NCBI GenBank assembly: GCA_015680685.1
Contig: MNCI01008953.1
Span: 116,733-180,732 of the forward strand
Length of the DNA: 64,000 nt
Source: Gnetum montanum
Taxonomy: Eukaryota > Streptophyta > Gnetopsida > Gnetales > Gnetaceae
Direction: 5' to 3'
Shown here: positions 58,467 to 64,000 of the stretch, one piece after another
Layout: each line of letters starts with the position of its first letter
Numbering within the stretch: position 1 is the stretch's first letter
Made by a program: the position numbers and the translations under genes
Notes under the pieces: generated by a model
Seen by the model: only the letters and a program-made list of their open reading frames with translations
What the model was told of the DNA's origin: nothing
Database searches by the model: none

Positions 58467-61400
58467 TCATTGTAATAGTTTTTTGATTTTCTTCTTTTTA
58501 ATGTTAGGCGATATGTCAACCGGGATGATTCTGTATTCAGCGTCCCCTTCGCTAATCACGTTGAATGGTAATTCAGCCCAAGGGACATCTGACGGACTCG
58601 CTTCCATGTCAACGTTTTAAGATGTTTCGATAGTTGGCAGGGGTTCTGTGTTATTTTTCATTTGAGACGTTGTATGTACAGCGTCAAACATGGGTGTTTC
58701 TATTTTAGGAGGCTTTTGTTCTATGTTCGAAGGCTTATTACTTACCGGTGGGTGTGCATTTTTATTGTTTCATTTAGGCTCTTCAAGTTCAACTTCTGAT
58801 CCTTGGTCCATGTCCACATGTGATGAGATAATAGGCGTAGCAGCTTCCCCATGTATGATGATTTCACCGCCTTCATAAGGCAGATGGATCTCCTGGTGTA
58901 CAAGGGAGGAGACAGCTCTCAGATGAGCCAACCAGGGTCTTCCTAATATCAGGTTGAACCCTGGCATCTCATCGACTACTAGGAATTCGGCAGATGTAGG
59001 GAACTGGTCTCCCGCTCTGAAATCTAAAGTTATTGTGCCTTTTACCATTACGCGTGACCCGCTGAACAATTTTAAACATGTAGTCATAGTTGGTTTAATT
59101 AATTCAGTAAGCCCCAATTGTTCAACAATGGGATATGGTACAACATTTGTTGTGGCTCCATCGTCTACGTGGACCCTATGTATCTTGAACTGGTTGATAC
59201 GTATTGTTATGAACATGGGGGCTATTGTTATTTCCCCTGTTTTCTTGTCCACCTTAATGTTGTTATCATGGAAGCTCAAGGGTTTAGGAGTGGTCCCGTG
59301 AGACGAGTACATTACCACATGGATGGCAGGTTCATTTGGGGGCAAGTTCTCGCTTACCGGGATCGACGTTAACATGCGTACTAGAGCTTCTCGATGCGTC
59401 TGGGATGTCAGCACCAAGTCATACAAGCTCAATGAAGTGTTCTTTTGCTTCAGTGCTTGGGTGACTTGTGTCAAGGCCATTGCTAAATCTTTACTGTTTG
59501 GGGTGTTTTTATCAGTGATAACAGGGTCCATTGGGCCCAATAGTTTTATTTCATGTTTTTTCGGTTTGTCATTTTTGTTTGACGCTGTTGTTTTAAGAGG
59601 TTTATGTTTTTCAGATGATTCACCTTCATTACCTGTGTTCGATTGGTTGTTAGGCGATGACATGGGCACAGAGTTGAGTGGAGTGGGCTTAGGTGGCCTC
59701 AAAACTAACTGTTGGCGTTCCTTCTCCACATGTTCACATGTAAGCCTATCTACTAGGCGTTCTCATGTGTGGCATGGAGGTAGGGCTAGTCTTGGAGCCT
59801 CGGGCCGCCCTGGGATTCGCACCACATACGGAGCTGGGCGGGGTTGCAGTTGTGCCGTTGGATGTGACTGGTTAGAAGGCTAGCCAGGGATCCTAATGAG
59901 GTAGGGGATGGGTTGGCCTGGCACTCGTGAGATGGAGGTTTGGTAATCATTAGGAGTTTCGGGTATCCTAACGACATACGGAGTTGATTTTGGTGGAGGT
60001 TGGACCTCTGCTATTGCGACCGCGTGTGGTACCCGAACTACAAAAGGGGTAGGCCAAGTATGAGGGGTTGATGCATTCGAGGGAATGACGGGAGGGACAC
60101 CCACTACATATGATTTTTCCCGTGTCATGGTGTTAGGCGTGGGCATGGACACAGCGGGGGGAATCTGAACCATGAACGACCTATTAGATGTTTCCTATTT
60201 ATATTGGGGATAGACAGTGTTAATGTTGGGTGCTTCAGAATCATCATCAAGGTAGATTGTATTAATGACATATGATGCCTCTTTGGTGTTCAGGGGGTCT
60301 TTGTACACCCCCATAGCTTGATTCTGCGGTTGGACCGAGTTGGCCTCATCAAAAGTGATTTGGCCTTCATCGATCATCTACTGAATATCCTGTTTCAAGG
60401 TGAAACAGTAATCCATATTGTGTCCGTTTCGTTGATGGTAGTCGCAAAAGCGATCCATTCTGAAGCCTTTGGGTACGGGAGGCTCATTCGGCGTTGCTAA
60501 ACTTAGGTTCTGAACGAGTTGGCAGAACCAGTCATGTCTCTAGATGGCTGCGGGGGACAACTGTTTATGTTTCATCAGCCCAGCCTTCAGGAGTTGATCG
60601 AAGAGCTGGGAAGGCTTCATTGGCAAAAGCGTGTATTGCGAGGGTTCTTTCCTCTCGAAGTTCCACGTACGGTTTGTTGTTGGGTTTTGCGATGATGATG
60701 ACTCTGGCGCGGCTGTGGGAGTTGGTTTATTGTAATTAGTAGGGGTTGCGGGTGGTTTGTTTTGTTGTTGTGCCCCTGCTATCGCCACTATAGTTGCCTT
60801 GGCATTCTCTTTATCTTTTTTGGTGTGTTGATTCTTAAAGGCTAGGTATGCAAGGTCATGGCTATTTTGGGTTGCTTCTTCTATGTTTTTAATTTGTACA
60901 AATGCTTGGTTAAGATCATGCGCATTAAGGTAATATAGCTTGGATTTAAAGAAATCGTTAAAAGCTCCCTTGAAAATTGTGAGCAAATATGTTTGGGATA
61001 TCGGCTCGTGCAACTCGTTGAGGGCGTTGCTCCACCTCTGAATAAATTTCTGCACACGTTCAAGTGGTGCTTGCTTGACCTATATGAGGCTGTCCAGGGT
61101 GGCCTTGGGTTTCAAGTTGTACTTGAACCGAGTCACGAACTGGTGTAATAAGTCTTCCAAGGAGAAGATGGAATTCCTTGGCAGGGCCCGATACCAATCA
61201 AGTGCCCTCCCTGCGAGGGACATTGGGAACACTCGGAGAATGGAATGGGGCCATGCCTGGAGTAGCGCGCATTCTAGCCTAAATGTTATCAAGTGTGCAT
61301 TGGGGTCTGTCTCCCCATTGTATTTGGTTAGTGTTGGTACGGAAACACCTTTAGGCAAGGTTAAGGGTGGGATAGATGAGCTGATGGGGTCGTCTTGGTA

Positions 61401-62567
61401 GAAGTCCACTACCATCAGCTCCCCATCGACAGCTGTTTTGAGGCGTTTTACCTCGTCAGCTAATTCTTGCATCAGTTTCTTGGCATCCGTCCAATCTTGG
61501 GCACTCGGTAGCATGGCAGCTTAAGGTTGTTCTATATTATACGGGTTAAACTGTTGGATGGTGGGTTGAAAGGCCGAGAGTTGTGCGGCCGGGGGTTGCA
61601 CTTGTGGCACGTGATAGGGAAAAGGCTGTGGTTGCTGTGGTGGTGGCTGTACTGGGGGAACGTTGGCTGGTTGCACCATAGGGGGTGGGATGTTATAGTG
61701 AGGAGGTTGATGTTTCCGTGGTTGAGCGTCCATCGTTACCCGTTATGCAGCTACATTTTGTGGAGGGACCCCCTGTTGGGTTACGGCGGTAGAAGAGGCT
61801 ATATGCGTTTGAATGTGCGGGATGTAGTGAGCGGATGTGGATGCCGGTATCACGTGTGGCATCTTTATCACTTGGGGTGGGAGTGTCACTCCCACGCTAT
61901 CGTGAGGGGGCGGTGCTTGTGAAGATGGGCTGACTGCTGCATCGAGGATGATGACGAGAGGGAGCGTGCTAAATTATGGATCAGCTGGAGGTGGCACATG
62001 AGCAACTGAGGGTGTGTGCGATGGAGTCATTTGTGTGTGAGTTAGTCTGAGGGGTTGGAGGGGCATGATCTCCCCTATACCGGGATGAAAAATGGGGTTA
62101 ACGTGTGCTTTCGGGCTCAGAGTGTGGTAAGAATCCCCTTGTTCAGATTGAGCGGCAAATTCGTCGTCTTCCTCTAGTTGGGACTCTACTGCAGGCTGCT
62201 CCAAGGAGTGTCTCCTTTGCAGGAGGAGCTGTGTGACAAGCTCTGAATACTACTCTGGAATAGGGATGACGTCATACGGTGAGGGGATGAACTCGTGTCC
62301 CCCTCTGTAAAAGAGTTCGAACTACCTCTTTACCTCCAACTCGGCTTGGTCTACAGCTAGGCCAGCTTGTATCTTAATGCATATAAAATTATACTGATCC
62401 TGGGTTATGATGTTGGAGGCTGGGTCTCTCCCTTGCAACCTTAGGGACCGATGGGGCCCCACGGTGGGTTGTATTCCCAGGTGTTGCATCACAGGCTGTT
62501 GGACAACCATGGTGTCCACGATGTTGGTTACTTGAGCTGTTGCAGCGGTGGTGTTCATGGGGTTCAT
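58467..62567 (-). pseudogene. Element C gag-protease polyprotein
   Basis: A single frame of 1,367 codons from ATG 62567 to TGA 58467-58469, interrupted only by about twelve stops (e.g. just left of 62322, 61974, 61521, 61080, 60540, 59880, 58770). Order: N-terminal region with FIPSPYDVIPIP; Pro/Gln-rich segment (61521-61733); gag core (LTKYNGETDPNAHLITFRLE, FPMSLAGRALDWYRALP); zinc knuckle CDYHQRNGHNMDYC near 60415-60460; repeats of PYVVRIP type; pre-protease helix; retropepsin with VHVDDGATTNVVPYP and LILGRPWL; tail WAELPFNVISEGDAEY. Protease is therefore fused to gag and not to pol. The copy is dead but its coding layout is unusually clear. Confidence 0.92.
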
Positions 62568-63226
62568 GATGAACTGTTAAGGGTGACACGGGGTAGAGGA
62601 GCAAAATTAGTGTACTTGATACAGCGTAAACTAAGGGACAAAGTGCAGCATATACGCTTCAATGTTCAGCATATAGCGTCGACGTAGATAGCATATACAG
62701 GGTAAGGGGTGTAACGTATACGCTAGGCAGCGTATACAGCTTCGGCGTAAATAAAGTACAGCATAAACAGAGTACAGGATAGAGCGTAAAACAGAGTACG
62801 GCGTAAACAAAGTACGGCATGAAATAGGACAGCGTAGAAAGGGCTCAGCGTAAAAACAAGGCAGCGTAAAACAGGCATAGCGTAAGACTGTAGCATAAAA
62901 CAGCATTCAGCGTAAAATAGGCACAGCGTAAAACAGGCACGGCATAAAACAGAGTTCAGCGTAAAACAGGCACGACATAAAATAGAGTACAGCGTAAAAA
63001 ATGCTTAGCGTAGAGCAAGGGACAACGTAAATACTGAACAATGTAGACGCTGGACAGTCCACAGGATGAGTTTTCAGGCTAGGCTGCGTAGACGTTGGGG
63101 TTTCTGTGGACAATCCACGTGAAGTTGGTAGCATATACGCTGAAAGACTTGTAGAGTTTGAAGCAGGGCAGCGAAAACGCTGATGAGCATAGACGCTACG
63201 AAGTTTGCAAGCGAGGTTTTTAGGAT
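62568..63226 (-). repeat. Element C leader with GCGTAAAAC repeats
   Basis: Non-coding stretch between PBS and gag. It is packed with AGCGTAAAACAGGC, GCGTATACGCT and GCATAAACAG words in short irregular periods, the same vocabulary as the LTR and the antisense leader of C. Reported ORFs there arise from repeat periodicity. Confidence 0.8.
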
Positions 63227-63244
63227 GCCCTCCTTCTAGCACCA
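63227..63244 (-). promoter_or_regulatory. Primer-binding site of element C
   Basis: Minus strand TGGTGCTAGAAGGAGGGC, five bases after the LTR end. It is shared with D apart from one base. The tRNA is not identified. Confidence 0.82.
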
Positions 63245-63249
63245 ATTTC

Positions 63250-64000
63250 TATACCGCCTGAAATCGTCGGTCACCGGATGGAAGGAAACAGAGACCATGG
63301 GATCGCAGGACGCGCACAGAAGACCCTGCCTTCACCTGAGGGTGAGCTAGAGTGCACAAAGGCAGAGTACCTTGGGTGGTCTGCATGCAGATCAGACAAG
63401 GATTTACCCGCACGTATGCCAAAGTGCTATACGTTGGGTTATGCGTAAACAGCGTAAACGGGCGTAAACGAGAGCGTAAACGGTGTAGCAGATATGACCA
63501 GGGCGTAAACGTAAACAAGCATAAACAGAAAACATGCAAGAAATTAGCGTAAACTGTAAACAGTGGTATTACAGGGTCAGAATACAGTGCACCGGTCTAA
63601 TGCAGTTGTGTGGACACAAGGTGGATGAAAAGCCCCGGTGAATGCAGGGACGACTGGGCTAGTATATGATGTAGGCGCGGCGTAGAGACTATGTGCACGG
63701 CGTATAGGTTTTCTAGTGTAAGAGGGTTTTGGCTCTGGTGCACAGCGTAATTGCTCCTGGGTATGCTCTAGGATTTTTGCCAACCGTTAGGGTGAAGTGA
63801 AAAAGTGGGATTTTTATACCGGTTGTTACGCTAGACTCGGGTTAGGAGACATGTGGTGCGTTGACCAGGTGCATACAATTTACAAATATACAACATATTT
63901 CATCTACTGGGCATATACGCGGGGTGTATATGCTACATCAGGTTGGCGTACACGCTGGGCGTATACGCTGGACATGCTCGGCATGTGTGAACTTAGATGG
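63250..64000 (-). repeat. 5' LTR of element C, partial
   Basis: Direct repeat of 47112-47870, very similar by eye along its length, including the TATA box (TATAAAAA, 63811-63818, minus). The terminal CA reads TA at the inner edge. The LTR start and the second target-site copy lie right of the window. Confidence 0.92.

Larger units (their letters stand above)
47112..64000 (-). mobile_element. Element C: youngest Tat/Ogre-like LTR retrotransposon, right end cut by window
   Basis: Left (3') LTR 47112-48306, right (5') LTR from 63250 past the window end, PBS and polypurine tract in place. Minus-strand order: leader, gag-pro (62567-58467), antisense gene cassette (53.2-58.4 kb), pol (53188-49590), 3' untranslated region. 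The two LTRs are visibly much more alike than those of B or D, and ORFs keep a single frame over kilobases, so this copy is the youngest. It is still defective: in-frame stops in gag-pro, pol and antisense gene, plus a frameshift at the RT active site. It was inserted into the gag of A. Confidence 0.92.

Overview
The window is nuclear plant DNA, most likely from a gymnosperm or another plant with a very large genome. One ordinary host gene sits at the left edge: a two-exon thaumatin-like (PR-5) gene on the minus strand, cut by the window start. Its upstream flank (about 1.46-2.72 kb) is a degenerate tandem repeat. I see no other host gene.

From 3,579 to the right edge the window is a nest of four LTR retrotransposons. 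Element A (minus strand, 3' LTR 3,579-4,937) is the outer layer. Three elements are inserted into it: B (7,518-14,538, minus, 5-bp target duplication ATGCA) in the RNase H/integrase region; D (24,146-46,014, plus, about 21.9 kb, target duplication AAGCT/AAGCC) in gag-protease; and C (47,112 to beyond 64,000, minus) in gag. A, C and D belong to one Ty3/gypsy Tat/Ogre-like family. They share LTR start TGAAACACC, polypurine tract AACAAAGAGGGGCCAA, and a gag-protease ORF well separated from an RT-RNaseH-RNaseH-integrase ORF; the primer-binding site TGGTGCTARAAGGAGGGC is visible in C and D. B is a different, gag-only element. All coding regions are decayed, mostly by C-to-T/G-to-A changes, and C looks youngest.

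The most interesting part lies between protease and reverse transcriptase of A, C and D. There the family carries an antisense gene with its own TATA box, seven coding exons with phase-consistent junctions in C, and a poly(A) signal. Its N-terminal half resembles an FCP1/NLI-type HAD phosphatase domain whose catalytic aspartates are replaced in both copies that can be read (C and D); its C-terminal half is acidic and coiled-coil-like. It is readable in C (53,749-58,009, plus), recognisable exon by exon in D (30,714-34,265, minus), and reduced to first and last exons in A (20,336-21,974, plus).

Upstream of, or in the first intron of, this antisense gene each element carries an array of short palindrome-like motifs, and the same motif vocabulary recurs in that element's own LTRs but differs between elements (A: ACTAYGCTGGCTAGYRTAGT-like; C: CAGCGTATACGCTG; D: TTCCATGCTAGCATGGAA-like). 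A second motif (GTTTAAGGCCTTRGCRGGCC-like) flanks the antisense cassette on both sides and recurs after pol in C and D. This looks like a retrotransposon accessory gene with fast-changing, element-specific target repeats. That functional reading is inference; the layout is visible in the sequence.
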